Assembly (NCBI RefSeq): GCF_023715405.1
Contig: NZ_JAMBOC010000001.1
Location: forward strand, 1,736,001-1,800,000
Reading direction: 5' to 3'
From: Solibacillus isronensis
GTDB taxonomy: Bacteria; Bacillota; Bacilli; Bacillales_A; Planococcaceae
DNA: 64,000 bases
Shown: in pieces, positions 1 to 10,400 of the stretch
Layout of the letters: every line of letters starts with the position of its first letter
Numbering within the stretch: position 1 is the stretch's first letter
The notes under the pieces: model-generated
What the model saw: the letters and a program-made list of their open reading frames with translations, nothing else
Database searches by the model: none
What the model was told of the DNA's origin: nothing
Translations under genes and position numbers: made by a program

Positions 1-367
1 GCTGGACATTTAAATCTACGATAAAATACTTAATGAACTCTTCCGGTGTAAGCTTTGCAAAGTCTGATGTAAAGTTTACAACAAATACTGTATCGATATT
101 TAATTTTTTTAATGTATCTAATTTTTGTGGTAGTGGCGTAATGTAAAACACTTTTTCATTACGTCTGCCTAGTACAATCGATGGATGTGGATCAAAAGTC
201 ATCACGGCACTTTTAATATTAAGCTGCTCGGCTTTTTGCTTTGCCGCTTCAATGACCGCCTGATGTCCTTTATGTACCCCATCAAAAAATCCGATTGCTA
301 ATGAGTACGCCTCTTTTTCTATTTCCTGTGCTAATTGATGGGGGTATTTCAAATGAATAACGTTCAT
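1..367 (-). CDS. ribF: Bifunctional riboflavin kinase / FMN adenylyltransferase RibF (partial, N-terminal part)
   Basis: Makes FMN from riboflavin and then FAD from FMN in the cytoplasm. Only the first 122 codons are inside the window and the gene runs off its left edge, so only the N-terminal adenylyltransferase domain is visible. The nucleotidyltransferase signature GFFDGVHKGHQ starts near residue 26, followed by the MTFDPHP segment. The start is the ATG at 367, preceded by an AGGAGG-type SD that overlaps the stop codon of truB, so the two genes are probably translationally linked. The gene order truB-ribF matches B. subtilis (where it is called ribC). Identification is firm; the riboflavin kinase half lies outside the window. 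Confidence 0.93.
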   Translation of the reverse strand, partial: MNVIHLKYPHQLAQEIEKEAYSLAIGFFDGVHKGHQAVIEAAKQKAEQLNIKSAVMTFDPHPSIVLGRRNEKVFYITPLPQKLDTLKKLNIDTVFVVNFTSDFAKLTPEEFIKYFIVDLNVQ

Positions 368-377
368 CTTGGGCCTC

Positions 378-1289
378 CTAATTAATTTCGGGAAACATCT
401 TATCCGGCTTCATTTGCCCGGTCTTTGTCGGATGGGCGATGTAAACCGCAAATGCTCGTCCCTCTACACCATAAACAATTTTATCATGTTCCGTTAATAA
501 AGTATGCATCGGGAGAACTTGCCCATTGAAAATTTGCTTTTCAATGTCTTCCGTAATTTCAATGTATGGATAATCGGATAATGCATATTCAACAGGCAAC
601 AGAAACTTCTCCTGCTCCCCTGCTTCCATCATTTCCGCGATTTCGGCTAATGTAAAGCAATTGTCTTTAGTAAATGTGCCTGATGCTGTTCGTACAAGTT
701 CATGCATATGTGCAGGACAGCCTAATGCTTCACCGATCTGAACAGCTAATGTGCGAATATACGTCCCTTTTGAACATTTGATGCGAATCGAGAACTTCAC
801 TTCTTCCCCTTCGAACGTTTGTGCATCATCCAATAATTCCAGCTCGTAAATTGTAATTTTACGTGTTGGGCGCTCGACTGTTTGGCCGGCTCTTGCATAC
901 TCATAAAGCTTTTTCCCGTTCACTTTTACCGCAGAAAACATCGGAGGCGTTTGTTCAATTTCGCCTGTCAGCGTTTGGAGTGCTTGTAAAATTTCTTCAC
1001 GAGTAAACGATTTGAAATCTGTATTTTGCTCGACTGTTTCGCCTTCCGCATCTTCTGTTGTTGTCGTGCGTCCGATCGATACGACTGCTTCATACGTTTT
1101 GCCGGCATCTGTTAAATATTCGGCGATGCGTGTTGCCTGGCCGATACAGATTGGCAGGACGCCTTCTACACCTGGATCAAGTGTCCCGGTATGGCCTACT
1201 TTTTTCGTCTTTAATATTTTTCGTAATTTAAATACACAGTCATGACTTGTCATGCCGCGCTCTTTCCATAATGGCAAAATACCGTTCAT
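378..1289 (-). CDS. truB: tRNA pseudouridine(55) synthase TruB
   Basis: Converts U55 in the T-loop of tRNAs to pseudouridine. The 303-residue length is normal for the family. The catalytic aspartate lies in GTLDPG (Asp38), within a well-conserved HTGTLDP motif. Further family blocks are TPPMFSAVKVNGKKLYEYAR and KCSKGTYIRTLA, followed by a short C-terminal RNA-binding region. The start is the ATG at 1289, with an AAAGGAG SD seven bases upstream. The gene lies downstream of an intrinsic terminator and a repeat element that separate it from rbfA, so it needs its own promoter or depends on read-through. It ends just before ribF. Confidence 0.97.
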   Translation of the reverse strand: MNGILPLWKERGMTSHDCVFKLRKILKTKKVGHTGTLDPGVEGVLPICIGQATRIAEYLTDAGKTYEAVVSIGRTTTTEDAEGETVEQNTDFKSFTREEILQALQTLTGEIEQTPPMFSAVKVNGKKLYEYARAGQTVERPTRKITIYELELLDDAQTFEGEEVKFSIRIKCSKGTYIRTLAVQIGEALGCPAHMHELVRTASGTFTKDNCFTLAEIAEMMEAGEQEKFLLPVEYALSDYPYIEITEDIEKQIFNGQVLPMHTLLTEHDKIVYGVEGRAFAVYIAHPTKTGQMKPDKMFPEIN

Positions 1290-1374
1290 TGTTTTGCTCC
1301 TTTGTTTGAAATAGGGATTTCGATATTTAATAGATTCTTTGATATAAGCTTCAGCTATAGTTGGTACTTTTCAT

Positions 1375-1600
1375 ACGATCCGTTCTGCTTCGCTACGGGA
1401 GGCCAACAGGACGTTGATCACGAATGCGTTGTTACACGACATAACGGTTTTAGCATTCGTTCAAATATTCCTGGGGGCGTGGCTCCAACTAACTTTATCG
1501 CTACCCTTACGGCGGCAGCGATAAAGTGGATTTTCCGCGCACGCTGATCCCCTAGGAGTCGCCCCCCTTCGCTTCGCGTCACTCTACCTTAGCATAAAGT
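1375..1600. repeat. Composite intergenic repeat R1 (related to R2 at 7087-7216)
   Basis: This non-coding stretch between truB and rbfA is built from nested inverted repeats. A first small hairpin pairs CAAC (1404-1407) with GTTG (1413-1416) around AGGAC. A second pairs CGAATGC (1421-1427) with GCATTCG (1453-1459). A third structure has an outer G/C-rich arm pair (1473-1486 with 1555-1567) enclosing a perfect 11-bp inverted repeat (1492-1502 with 1517-1527). The core at 1398-1452 matches the core of R2 at 7141-7194. It has no mobility gene. Its borders are approximate. Confidence 0.7.
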
Positions 1601-1654
1601 TTATTTCCTTAACAAAACTTCTGTATTCAACAATTCCGTTAAAGAATTTCAAAA

Positions 1655-1693
1655 GCAAAAAAGTCTGCCTGCATAGTTATGCAGCGCAGACTT
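1655..1693 (-). terminator. Intrinsic terminator after rbfA
   Basis: Directly after the rbfA stop the minus strand reads AGTCTGC-G-CTGCAT, a four-base loop, then ATGCAG-GCAGACT, followed by a T-run. This gives a stem of about 13 bp with one bulged G. It ends the rimP-nusA-infB-rbfA unit before truB. Confidence 0.9.
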
Positions 1694-1700
1694 CTTAGTT

Positions 1701-2045
1701 TTATTTATCTTCGTTTAGGCCACGTAGTAAAGCATCGATTTTGTTTCCGTATTCGATTGCTGTATCGAATTCGAATGCCAGTTCAGGCGTACGGCGTAAG
1801 CGAATACGTGAACCAACTTCAGAACGGATGAAACCGGATGCTTTTTCTAACGCTTGCAATGTTTCCGCACGTTCGCGGTCATTGCCTAACGATGTAATAT
1901 AAACAGTTGCTTGCTGTAAGTCTCCTGTTACTGCTACATCAGTAACCGTAACGAAGCCTACACGCGGATCTTTGATTTTGCGCGCAATGATTTCAGTAAT
2001 TTCTTTTTTCATTTGCTCAGCAACTCGATTAGAACGTAGAGACAT
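1701..2045 (-). CDS. rbfA: 30S ribosome-binding factor RbfA
   Basis: Small KH-fold protein that binds the immature 30S subunit and helps process the 5' end of 16S rRNA; needed for growth in the cold. The 114 residues begin [16 protein letters not shown] and contain the family block [11 protein letters not shown], followed by the beta strands ending in the TVYITSLG segment. I chose the ATG at 2045 because an SD of GAGGTGA sits five bases before it; the upstream in-frame GTG at 2054 lies inside that SD. The gene follows ylxP and ends the infB operon at a strong terminator. Confidence 0.95.
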   Translation of the reverse strand: MSLRSNRVAEQMKKEITEIIARKIKDPRVGFVTVTDVAVTGDLQQATVYITSLGNDRERAETLQALEKASGFIRSEVGSRIRLRRTPELAFEFDTAIEYGNKIDALLRGLNEDK

Positions 2046-2104
2046 AAATGTCACCTCATTTAAATTGCGTAATTAATAGTACAGTTTGCCACGATAAGTG
2101 GACT

Positions 2105-2383
2105 TTATAAATATTCACGATAAAAATCCAGCTGTTCCCATTGCGGATTTGACTGCAGATAATGGACGGCACGCATAAGCTCGCGTTCAGCTGCTTCTTT
2201 GGAAGAAGCAACTGCGACAAGCGCAAGCTTTGTACGCTGCCATACATCCTGATGGTCAATTTCAGCAACGGAAACGTTGAATTTTTGTTTCGTACGCGTA
2301 ACCATCCGTTGTAGGACGGCGCGCTTTTCTTTTAATGAGTGGGCAGTCTGAATCATGAATTCAATTTCTGCGTATACAATCAT
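2105..2383 (-). CDS. ylxP: DUF503 family protein YlxP
   Basis: Conserved 92-residue Bacillota protein of unknown precise function, always found between infB and rbfA in Bacillus relatives. The sequence begins [20 protein letters not shown], with the characteristic SLKEKR motif followed by a region rich in short helices and strands. The ATG at 2383 overlaps the infB stop codon by one base, so translation is coupled to infB. Context suggests a role in ribosome assembly or translation initiation, but that is inference from gene order only. Confidence 0.9.
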   Translation of the reverse strand: MIVYAEIEFMIQTAHSLKEKRAVLQRMVTRTKQKFNVSVAEIDHQDVWQRTKLALVAVASSKEAAERELMRAVHYLQSNPQWEQLDFYREYL

Positions 2384-4752
2384 TATTTACGAACAATTTC
2401 TTCCATTACGAAGGCTTCGATAATGTCGCCTTCTTTAATGTCGTTGTAGTTTTTAATTGTAATACCACACTCATATCCTTTTGCAACTTCTTTTGCATCA
2501 TCTTTGAAGCGTTTTAGTGAATCAAGTTCACCTTCGAACACAACAACGTTTTCGCGAATTACACGTACGCCGGCATCGCGAACGATTTTACCTTCGATAA
2601 CGTATGAACCTGCAATTGTACCCACTTTAGATACTTTAATTGTTTGACGAACTTCCGCTTGACCAACGATTTTCTCTTCGAACTCTGGATCAAGCATCCC
2701 TTTCATCGCGTGTTCAATTTCTTCGATTACTTTATAGATGATACGGTGTAGACGAATATCTACGCCTTCTTCATCAGCAGCACGTTTTGCATTTGTATCC
2801 GGACGTACGTTGAATCCGATAACGATTGCATTTGAGGCAGCAGCAAGAGAGATATCCGATTCTGTAATTGCACCCGCACCAGTGTGGATGATTTTAACGT
2901 TAACACCTTCAACATCAATTTTCATTAATGAAGAAGCCATTGCTTCCACTGTACCTTGTACGTCTGCTTTAACGATTAAGTTTAGCTCTTTCATTTCGCC
3001 TTGGCTCATTTGTTCGAATAAGTTATCAAGTGTTACACGTTGTTTTTCTGAACGTGACGCTTGAATTGCAGTCATTGAACGAGACTCACCAACTTGACGA
3101 GCTGTTTTTTCGTCTTCGAATACTACGAAACGGTCGCCCGCTTGTGGTACTTCGCTTAAACCTGTAATTTCAACTGGCATAGAAGGGCCAGCTGTTTTAA
3201 TACGACGGCCAAGATCGTTGACCATTGCACGTACACGACCATATGCATGACCGACTACGATTGGGTCACCAATACGTAATGTACCATCTTGAACTAAAAG
3301 TGTTGCAACTGCACCACGGCCTTTATCAAGCTGTGCTTCAATTACTGTACCGATTGCTGAACGAGTCGGATTCGCTTTTAATTCGCCTACTTCAGAAACT
3401 AATAAAATCATTTCCAGAAGTTGGTCAATACCTTCACCTTTCAGTGCTGAAATTGGTACGAAGATTGTATCTCCACCCCATGCTTCAGGAACTAATCCGT
3501 GCTCAGTTAACTCTTGTTGTACACGGTCAGGATTGGCAGATGGTTTATCCATTTTGTTGATTGCTACGATAATTGGTACTTCTGCAGCTTTTGCGTGGTT
3601 GATTGCTTCAACTGTTTGAGGCATTACACCGTCATCTGCTGCAACTACGATAATTGCGATATCTGTAATTGATGCACCACGCGCACGCATTGTTGTGAAT
3701 GCCGCGTGACCAGGAGTATCAAGGAATGAAATTTTCTTCCCGTTAACTTCTACTTGGTATGCACCGATATGCTGAGTAATACCGCCTGCTTCACCCGCTG
3801 TAACTTTCGTTTTACGAATTGAGTCAAGCAATGATGTTTTACCGTGGTCAACGTGTCCCATAATTGTTACAACTGGTGGGCGCTCTTCTAATGCATTCTC
3901 GTCAACTTCCACGATAGTATCATCGAAGTACGTATCTAAATCTGTTTTGTCGATACGGATTTCTTCTTCTACTTCTACCCCGTAGTCTGCACAGATTAAC
4001 TCAATTGCATCCTTATCAAGTTCTTGGTTAATTGTTGCCATTACGCCAAGCATGAATAATTTTTTAATAATTTCCGATGGCTCACGGTGTAATTTTTTTG
4101 CAAGTTCTGCAACTGATAAACTTTCATAGAAAGTAATTTTTTCCGGTAATTCCTTTTGCACCATTGGTTGTGGTGCCGGGCGATGCGTACGACGTTTACC
4201 ACCATTGATACCTGGTTTTCTACGTTGTTGATAGCCGCCTTTGTTTTGAGTGTTGCCACCCTTGTTTGGCGTATTTCCGCCTCTATTTGGCGTGTTGCCG
4301 CCTTTATTATTACTAGTGTTTGGTGTTGTGCCGCTTTTGCGGTTATTATTGTTATTTTGTGTCATATTTCGATTTTGGTTACCTTTTTCATTTCTTATTT
4401 TTTCGCCTTGTTGCGATTTTGGTTGCCCTTGGGCGTTTGAAGCTTTGTTCGGTTGTTGGTTATTTGAAGCAGATTGTGGACGATCCTGCTTTTGACCTTG
4501 CTGCACTTTCTTCTGCCCTTGTTCACCGCGTTTTGGTGTAACATTTACAGCTTTGGCAGGTGTCTTTGCAGGAGAATCTTTCGTTGGTTCCACTGCTTGC
4601 TTAAAGACAGAATTTAGTTTTGAGACCGCCTGCTCATCGATAACCGCCATATGATTTTTCACCGGCAGATTATGTTTTGCAAGCACCTCAATAACTTCCT
4701 TACTTGTTTTATTTACCTTTTTCGCATATTCATGAACTCTTACTTTGCTCAT
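2383..4752 (-). CDS. infB: Translation initiation factor IF-2
   Basis: GTPase that places initiator tRNA on the 30S subunit and promotes subunit joining. The 789 residues start with an IF2_N domain ([20 protein letters not shown]). A low-complexity linker of about 130 residues, rich in Asn, Gln and Gly, follows and contains a tandem repeat. A second IF2_N segment starts near residue 205. The G domain has G1 GHVDHGKT (299-306), G3 DTPGH (345-349) and G4 NKMD (399-402). Domains II, III and C2 complete the protein. The ATG at 4752 follows a GGGGGTGAG SD. Flanked by ylxQ and ylxP as in B. subtilis. Confidence 0.98.
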   Translation of the reverse strand: MSKVRVHEYAKKVNKTSKEVIEVLAKHNLPVKNHMAVIDEQAVSKLNSVFKQAVEPTKDSPAKTPAKAVNVTPKRGEQGQKKVQQGQKQDRPQSASNNQQPNKASNAQGQPKSQQGEKIRNEKGNQNRNMTQNNNNNRKSGTTPNTSNNKGGNTPNRGGNTPNKGGNTQNKGGYQQRRKPGINGGKRRTHRPAPQPMVQKELPEKITFYESLSVAELAKKLHREPSEIIKKLFMLGVMATINQELDKDAIELICADYGVEVEEEIRIDKTDLDTYFDDTIVEVDENALEERPPVVTIMGHVDHGKTSLLDSIRKTKVTAGEAGGITQHIGAYQVEVNGKKISFLDTPGHAAFTTMRARGASITDIAIIVVAADDGVMPQTVEAINHAKAAEVPIIVAINKMDKPSANPDRVQQELTEHGLVPEAWGGDTIFVPISALKGEGIDQLLEMILLVSEVGELKANPTRSAIGTVIEAQLDKGRGAVATLLVQDGTLRIGDPIVVGHAYGRVRAMVNDLGRRIKTAGPSMPVEITGLSEVPQAGDRFVVFEDEKTARQVGESRSMTAIQASRSEKQRVTLDNLFEQMSQGEMKELNLIVKADVQGTVEAMASSLMKIDVEGVNVKIIHTGAGAITESDISLAAASNAIVIGFNVRPDTNAKRAADEEGVDIRLHRIIYKVIEEIEHAMKGMLDPEFEEKIVGQAEVRQTIKVSKVGTIAGSYVIEGKIVRDAGVRVIRENVVVFEGELDSLKRFKDDAKEVAKGYECGITIKNYNDIKEGDIIEAFVMEEIVRK
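4234..4302 (-). repeat. 21-bp tandem coding repeat in the IF-2 linker
   Basis: Residues 151-173 of IF-2 are a heptapeptide repeat: [21 protein letters not shown], then GG. The copies are encoded by near-identical 21-bp units. They sit in the disordered linker between the N-terminal domains and the G domain, where replication slippage can change copy number without disturbing a fold. Confidence 0.85.
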
Positions 4753-4766
4753 CTGCTCACCCCCGA

Positions 4767-5075
4767 TTAATTTTCGTTGAGTAGACTAGACATTTTTTTA
4801 GCAAATCCGCTATCTGTAATAGCAATCGCTACACGGGCTTCCTTCCCGGTAGCATGTCCAAGATCATATCGATCTCCGAAAACATAATACTCAACTTTAT
4901 AAAACGTACATTTATCCTGAATCTTTTTGCTCGTATTTGCCGAAGCATCCGAAGCTAAAAAGACAAGTTTTGCATTGCCGTTGCGAATTTCTTTTACGAC
5001 AAGCTCTTCTCCGGATATTGTTTTTCGTGCACGTGCTGCTAAACCTAATAGCTGTAGCAATGCCGGGTTTGTCAT
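4767..5075 (-). CDS. ylxQ: L7Ae-family RNA-binding protein YlxQ
   Basis: 102-residue protein of the ribosomal protein L7Ae/L30e family, which bind kink-turn RNA. Recognisable blocks are [16 protein letters not shown] at the N-terminus, [17 protein letters not shown] in the middle and [18 protein letters not shown] near the C-terminus. The ATG at 5075 overlaps the end of ylxR by four bases. Located between ylxR and infB as in other Bacillales. An RNA-binding role is well supported by the family; the exact target in this organism is not known from sequence. Confidence 0.92.
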   Translation of the reverse strand: MTNPALLQLLGLAARARKTISGEELVVKEIRNGNAKLVFLASDASANTSKKIQDKCTFYKVEYYVFGDRYDLGHATGKEARVAIAITDSGFAKKMSSLLNEN

Positions 5076-5350
5076 AAAATCGACTCCCGGCGGATTAGCG
5101 TTAGCAGCTCCTCATACACCTCATCCGGCACTTTTGCATCAAGCTGGCGATCTAAAATATTCTTTTTACGCGCCATTTCAACAGCATCTTCCGTTTTAGA
5201 AACATATGCTCCACGACCGGATTTTTTTCCTGTAATATCAACAGTCACTTCGCCCTCTTTTGAACGAACGACGCGAATCATTGATTTTTTCGGAAGCATC
5301 TCGCCTGTTGCAACACATTTGCGTAAAGGAATTTTTTTATTAACGACCAT
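5072..5350 (-). CDS. ylxR: YlxR/RnpM family RNA-binding protein (DUF448)
   Basis: 92-residue protein of the YlxR family. The N-terminal block KIPLRKCVATGEMLPKKSM and the later GKKSGRGAYVS block are the family signature (RxC near the start, GRGAY near residue 48). In B. subtilis the protein has been reported to bind RNase P RNA and affect transcription of many genes; that function is family knowledge and not visible here. The ATG at 5350 follows an AAGGAGGG SD. It lies downstream of nusA and overlaps ylxQ. Confidence 0.93.
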   Translation of the reverse strand: MVVNKKIPLRKCVATGEMLPKKSMIRVVRSKEGEVTVDITGKKSGRGAYVSKTEDAVEMARKKNILDRQLDAKVPDEVYEELLTLIRRESIL

Positions 5351-5389
5351 ATTGCTTACCCTCCTTGCAAAATCATTCCAAATGATGGC

Positions 5390-6517
5390 TTACTCTTCGT
5401 CATCACCATATAAATCAAATTGTACTTCTTCTGCATCTTCACGTGGAACGAATGTGCTCGTTTCAGAAGGATAAATCCCTAATTCGCGTGCATCTGTTTC
5501 ACTCTTGATGTCGATTTTCCAGCCCGTTAATTTTGCTGCTAAACGAGCATTTTGTCCGCGCTTACCAATCGCTAGTGATAATTGGTAATCCGGTACGACA
5601 ACTGTTGTTGACTTTTCTTCTTCATTTACTTGAACGTCCAGAACTTTTGAAGGGCTTAGTGCGTTTGCAACGAATACAACCGGATCTTCTGACCATTCTA
5701 CGATATCGATCTTTTCACCGTTTAATTCGTTTACAATTGTTTGCACACGTGCACCTTTAGCTCCAACACATGAACCTACAGGATCTACTTCTTCATTATG
5801 TGCATATACAGAGATTTTTGAACGGTCTCCCGCTTCACGCGCGATTGATTTGATTTCTACAGTGCCATCATAAATTTCTGGAACTTCCATTTCAAACAGA
5901 CGGCGCAATAATCCAGGATGTGTACGAGATACGATTACTTGTGGACCACGTGTTGTGCGTTCAACTTTTGTAATGTAAACACGGATGCGTGTAGTTGGCT
6001 TATAAACTTCACCTTGAATTTGTTCGTTAACAGGTAATGCCGCTTCCACTTTACCGATTGACACATAAATATTACGTGCATCTTGACGCTCGATTACACC
6101 TGTTACGATGTCATCTTCACGGTCTACATACTCTTCATAAATTAAACCGCGCTCTGCCTCACGAACACGTTGCGTTACAACTTGCTTAGCAGTCTGTGCC
6201 GCGATACGTCCGAAGTTCCGTGGTGTTACTTCTTCTTCTACGACGTCACCAATTTCATAAGCTGCATTAATGAATTTCGCGTCTTCCAATGCGATTTCCA
6301 GACGATCGTCTTCTACTTCTTCTACTACGTCTTTACGAGAATAAACAACCATTGAACCTGTATTTAGGTTAAGATCCACGCGAACGTTTTGCGCTTGGTT
6401 GAAGTTACGTTTGTACGCAGTTACTAAAGCCGCCTCAATCGCCTCAATTAATACATCTCTTGAAATACCTTTCTGCTCTTCAAGGGCAGTTAGGGCATCT
6501 AGTAATTCACTACTCAT
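5390..6517 (-). CDS. nusA: Transcription termination/antitermination factor NusA
   Basis: Binds RNA polymerase and nascent RNA and modulates pausing and intrinsic termination. The 375 residues begin [17 protein letters not shown], almost identical to B. subtilis NusA. An N-terminal polymerase-binding domain, an S1 domain (around [20 protein letters not shown]) and two KH domains ([12 protein letters not shown] and [15 protein letters not shown]) follow. I chose the ATG at 6517 by homology; an in-frame GTG at 6529 overlaps the AGGAG SD and is unlikely. The acidic C-terminal extension of E. coli NusA is absent, as usual for Bacillota. Confidence 0.97.
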   Translation of the reverse strand: MSSELLDALTALEEQKGISRDVLIEAIEAALVTAYKRNFNQAQNVRVDLNLNTGSMVVYSRKDVVEEVEDDRLEIALEDAKFINAAYEIGDVVEEEVTPRNFGRIAAQTAKQVVTQRVREAERGLIYEEYVDREDDIVTGVIERQDARNIYVSIGKVEAALPVNEQIQGEVYKPTTRIRVYITKVERTTRGPQVIVSRTHPGLLRRLFEMEVPEIYDGTVEIKSIAREAGDRSKISVYAHNEEVDPVGSCVGAKGARVQTIVNELNGEKIDIVEWSEDPVVFVANALSPSKVLDVQVNEEEKSTTVVVPDYQLSLAIGKRGQNARLAAKLTGWKIDIKSETDARELGIYPSETSTFVPREDAEEVQFDLYGDDEE

Positions 6518-6531
6518 TTTTGTTTTCACTC

Positions 6532-7017
6532 CTAAATTTGCTTATCTGAAAAATCGATAGCAAGACGCGCTTGCGCAATTTTTTCTTTTTCAATTTGTAC
6601 TGTAACTTTACGTGTTTTAATACGGAATTCGATTTCTAAAAATTCATCTGTATATGCGCGTAAATAACCATAGAATTCTTTTAAATCCTTAACTGGTTCA
6701 TAAGTTTTCACATAAATATATTTGCCGATTGCTTTTTCAAAGTCCTGTTGTTTCTTTAACGGACGTTCCGCTCCTGGTGAAGAAACCTCTAAGTAATAGT
6801 TTTGCTCGATTGGATCATTTTCATCCAACTTCTCGCTTAAACGTTCACTCACTTGTGCACATTGTAAAATATCAATGCCGCCTTCTGGTGTGTCAACATA
6901 AATACGAAGGAACCAGTCGCGTCCTTCTTTCACGAACTCGATATCAACTAATTCCAAATCAAGCTCTTCCACGATCGGTGTCACTAGCTCTTCAATGATC
7001 GACGTAACTTTGCTCAT
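6532..7017 (-). CDS. rimP: Ribosome maturation factor RimP
   Basis: 161-residue protein needed for 30S subunit maturation. The N-terminal half carries the family pattern LVDIEFVKEGRDWFLRIYVD, and the block YYLEVSSPGAERPLK in the middle is diagnostic; the C-terminal half is an SH3-like domain. First gene of the rimP-nusA-ylxR-ylxQ-infB-ylxP-rbfA operon. The ATG at 7017 has an AGGGAGGA SD. The promoter must lie in the repeat-containing intergenic region upstream, but I could not assign it with confidence. Confidence 0.95.
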   Translation of the reverse strand: MSKVTSIIEELVTPIVEELDLELVDIEFVKEGRDWFLRIYVDTPEGGIDILQCAQVSERLSEKLDENDPIEQNYYLEVSSPGAERPLKKQQDFEKAIGKYIYVKTYEPVKDLKEFYGYLRAYTDEFLEIEFRIKTRKVTVQIEKEKIAQARLAIDFSDKQI

Positions 7018-7086
7018 CGTATCCTCCCTAACGTCTTTGTTTGTTTTAAATCTTCTTAGTATTGGTTAAACAAAAGACGAGTTTTC

Positions 7087-7216
7087 ATTGAAAAAAATGG
7101 AGACATTTACATCTAAATGCAATTGCGTCCAGATTTCTTTTGAGGCCCACAGGACGTGGGTCAGCCAGTCATCGCCGTAAGATACGACGTTTTAGACGGA
7201 CTTCATTTTTTTCATT
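7087..7216. repeat. Intergenic repeat R2 with inverted ends
   Basis: 130-bp non-coding element between polC and rimP. Its ends are imperfect 16-bp inverted repeats (7087-7102 and 7201-7216, 14 of 16 matching). Its core (7141-7194) matches R1 near truB, including the string ACAGGACGT and a downstream CGTTTTAG. A short hairpin pairs CCCAC (7146-7150) with GTGGG (7156-7160); the same hairpin exists in R1 with different base pairs. No coding potential. The 465-base stretch 7018-7482 otherwise holds the polC terminator and the unassigned rimP promoter. Confidence 0.7.
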
Positions 7217-7308
7217 TTAAATTTGTGATATTCGCCAAAGGTTCAACTCCATTGAACAAATGATCTGAACACTTGCTCATCGAAATTAAATAGTTGTGTA
7301 AACAACAG

Positions 7309-7334
7309 AAAAGAGCGGGAAACCCCACTCTTTT
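7309..7334 (-). terminator. Intrinsic terminator after polC
   Basis: The minus strand reads AAAAGAGTGGG, a four-base loop, then CCCGCTCTTTT, followed by a T-rich stretch. The eleven-pair stem contains one U-G wobble that is a mismatch (C-A) on the plus strand, which supports function in the minus direction. It lies about 150 bases after the polC stop codon. Confidence 0.7.
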
Positions 7335-7482
7335 GCTGGTGAACTATCAACAAATTATTACATTTAGCATAGCACAAAGGCTATCCTAATGCAAATTTTG
7401 CCTATTAACACATAGAATTAACAACAATTAAGAGAATATGCATCTGTAAATACAAAATCCTCTCTTTTAGCCAATCCGTACA

Positions 7483-10400
7483 TTAGAATAATGACAGCTG
7501 GTTGGCATCCGGCATTCCTTCCAGACATCCAAGCTCATCCATATACTCGATTAATGTCTTCGATACACGGCCGCGTTGCTGTAGATCTTCCTTCGATAAA
7601 AACTCTCCGTTTTTACGTGCTTCAACAATTTGTTTCGCTACGTTTGTACCAAGGCCAGGAATGGCATCAAATGGCGGAATCAATGAGTTTCCTTCAATAA
7701 TGAACTCACTCGCCTGTGAACGGTATAAATCTACCTTTTTGAAGCTCATGCCGCGTTCACACATTTCAAGTGCCAGTTCCATAACCGTCAGTAAACTTTT
7801 CTCTTTTGGCGCTGCATCGAGCCCCTTCATGTTAATCTCATCGATTTTTTTGCGAATCATGACAGAACCTTGCGTCATCGCAATTAAATCAAAGTCCGAT
7901 GCACGTACAGTGAAGTAAGCTGCATAGTAAAGAATCGGATGATGTACCTTGAACCATGCGATACGCACGGCCATTAATACATACGCTGCGGCATGGGCTT
8001 TCGGGAACATGTACTTAATCTTTTTACAAGAATCGATATACCATTCCGGCACTTTCTTCGCACGCATTTCCGCTTCCATTTCATCTGTTAAGCCTTTACC
8101 TTTACGAACAGACTCCATAATTTTAAAGGCAAACGACGGTTCCAAATCCTGATAAATTAAATAAACCATAATATCGTCACGACAGCCAATTACTTCTTTT
8201 AATACACAAGTGCCGTCTTTGATCAGTTCCTGTGCATTTCCAAGCCATACGTCTGTACCGTGTGATAGTCCTGAAATCTGAACAAGTTCACTGAATGTTG
8301 ACGGTTTTGTTTCTTCTAGCATTTGGCGTACGAATTTTGTCCCGAACTCAGGAATTCCGAGCGTTCCTGTTTTCGTGCCAATTTGCTTTTCCGTTACACC
8401 TAGTGATTCCGTTGAACTGAAAATCTTCATAACAATCGGATCGTCTGTCGGGATTGTTTTCGGATCGATTCCGGATAAATCCTGAAGCATACGAATTACG
8501 GTCGGATCATCGTGTCCAAGTATATCGAGCTTTAAAATATTATCGTGAATCGAGTGGAAGTCGAAATGGGTTGTTTTCCATTCCGAATCCTGGGCATCCG
8601 CCGGGAACTGTACTGGCGAGAAGTCGTAAATATCCATATAATCCGGAACTACGATAATGCCCCCTGGGTGTTGTCCGGTTGTACGTTTTACCCCTGTACA
8701 TCCTTGCACAAGGCGGTCCACTTCCGCATTTCGGTAAGTGATGCCATTGTCGCTTCCGTACCCTTTTACATAACCATATGCCGTCTTTTCAGCGACGGTA
8801 CCAATTGTTCCGGCACGGAATACATAATCTTCACCGAACAGCACTTTCGTATAGTTATGCGCCTGTGGCTGATATTCACCGGAGAAGTTCAAATCAATAT
8901 CGGGCACCTTGTCGCCCTTGAATCCCAGGAATGTTTCGAACGGGATATCCTGGCCGTCTTTTTTGTACGGAGCACCGCATTCCGGGCATTGTTTGTTCGG
9001 TAAGTCATAGCCTGATGCAACCGAACCATCCGCGATAAACTCGGAATGCTTGCACTTTGGACAAACATAATGCGGCGGTAGCGGGTTTACTTCGGTAATT
9101 TCCATAAATGTCGCGACGAGGGATGACCCTACAGAACCACGCGAACCTACTAAGTAACCGTCAGCAAGCGATTTTTTAACGAGCTTTGCGGAAATCAGGT
9201 AAATTACTCCGAACCCGTGCCCCAAAATCGATTTCAGTTCCTTATCAATACGTGCCTGGACAATTTCCGGTAAATTTTCGCCGTAAATACTATGTGCCAT
9301 TTCATAAGTCAGATTCGTTACTTCATCATCCGAGCCTTCAATCTTCGGTGTATATAAGTCGTCCTTGATCGGTTTTACATCGCCAATCATATCGGCGACA
9401 AGCTGCGTATTTGTCACAACGATTTCCTTTGCTAAATCCGGGCCTAAAAAGTCGAATTCCTTCAGCATTTCATCCGTTGTACGGAAATGGACTTTCGGTA
9501 AAGGATTACGATTTAACGGGTTTGCACCACCCATTGATCCAACAAGGATTTGACGGAACTTTGCATCGGTTTCATGCAAGTAGTGGACATTTCCCGTTGC
9601 TACGACCGGTAAGTTCAGCTTTTTGCCAAGCTTTACGATACGGCGGATAATGTCTTCCAATGCCCATTCATCATGGACTGTACCGCCATCCACTAATGGA
9701 GAATAGACCGGTTTCGGCATTACTTCCAAATAATCATAGAATTTTGCGATACGCTCGGCTTCTTCCTGCGTCTTATTCATCATTGTTTCAAATAACTCAC
9801 CATTCGAGCAGCCTGAGCCTACGATTAAACCTTGTCGTAGTTTTTGCAAATCAGATCGACGAATACGTGGCACACGGTAAAATGTTTCCGTATGCGAAAT
9901 TGAAATCAACTTAAACAGATTTTTCAGTCCGGCATCATCGACCGCCAAAATTGTACAGTGACTTGGGCGTGACTGTTTATATCCTTCTGCACCGCCGACA
10001 TGGTCATTCATTTCAATCAGGTTTTTAATACCTAAATCGGCAGCCTGTTTCAATAAATGCAGGAATAGCTCTCCTGTTGCTTCGGTATCATAAATTGCCC
10101 GGTGATGCTGGGTTAGTTCGATATTGTATTTTTTCGTTAATGTTTTCAAGTTATGCGATTTTTGCCCTGGATTTACAAGACGGGAAAGCTCGACCGTATC
10201 GATCCCCGGGTGGCGAACTTCTATGCCGGCATTTTTGTATGCAACATATAAGAAACCTAAGTCAAACGCTGCATTATGCGCGACAACAATCCCATCGCCG
10301 ATAAAGTCATGGAATTCACGAATGACATCACTCAGCTCTGGTGCATTGACAAGCATATCATCAGTAATATGAGTCAGCTCGATAATTTTTGCTGTTAATT

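Noticed and set aside
1302..1547. 81-codon plus-strand reading frame in the truB-rbfA gap
   Set aside because: It lies across the inverted repeats of R1, has no SD and no recognisable protein pattern; the sequence is better explained as a non-coding repeat.
2056..2268. 70-codon minus-strand frame overlapping ylxP
   Set aside because: It is a shifted frame of ylxP with no SD or conserved pattern.
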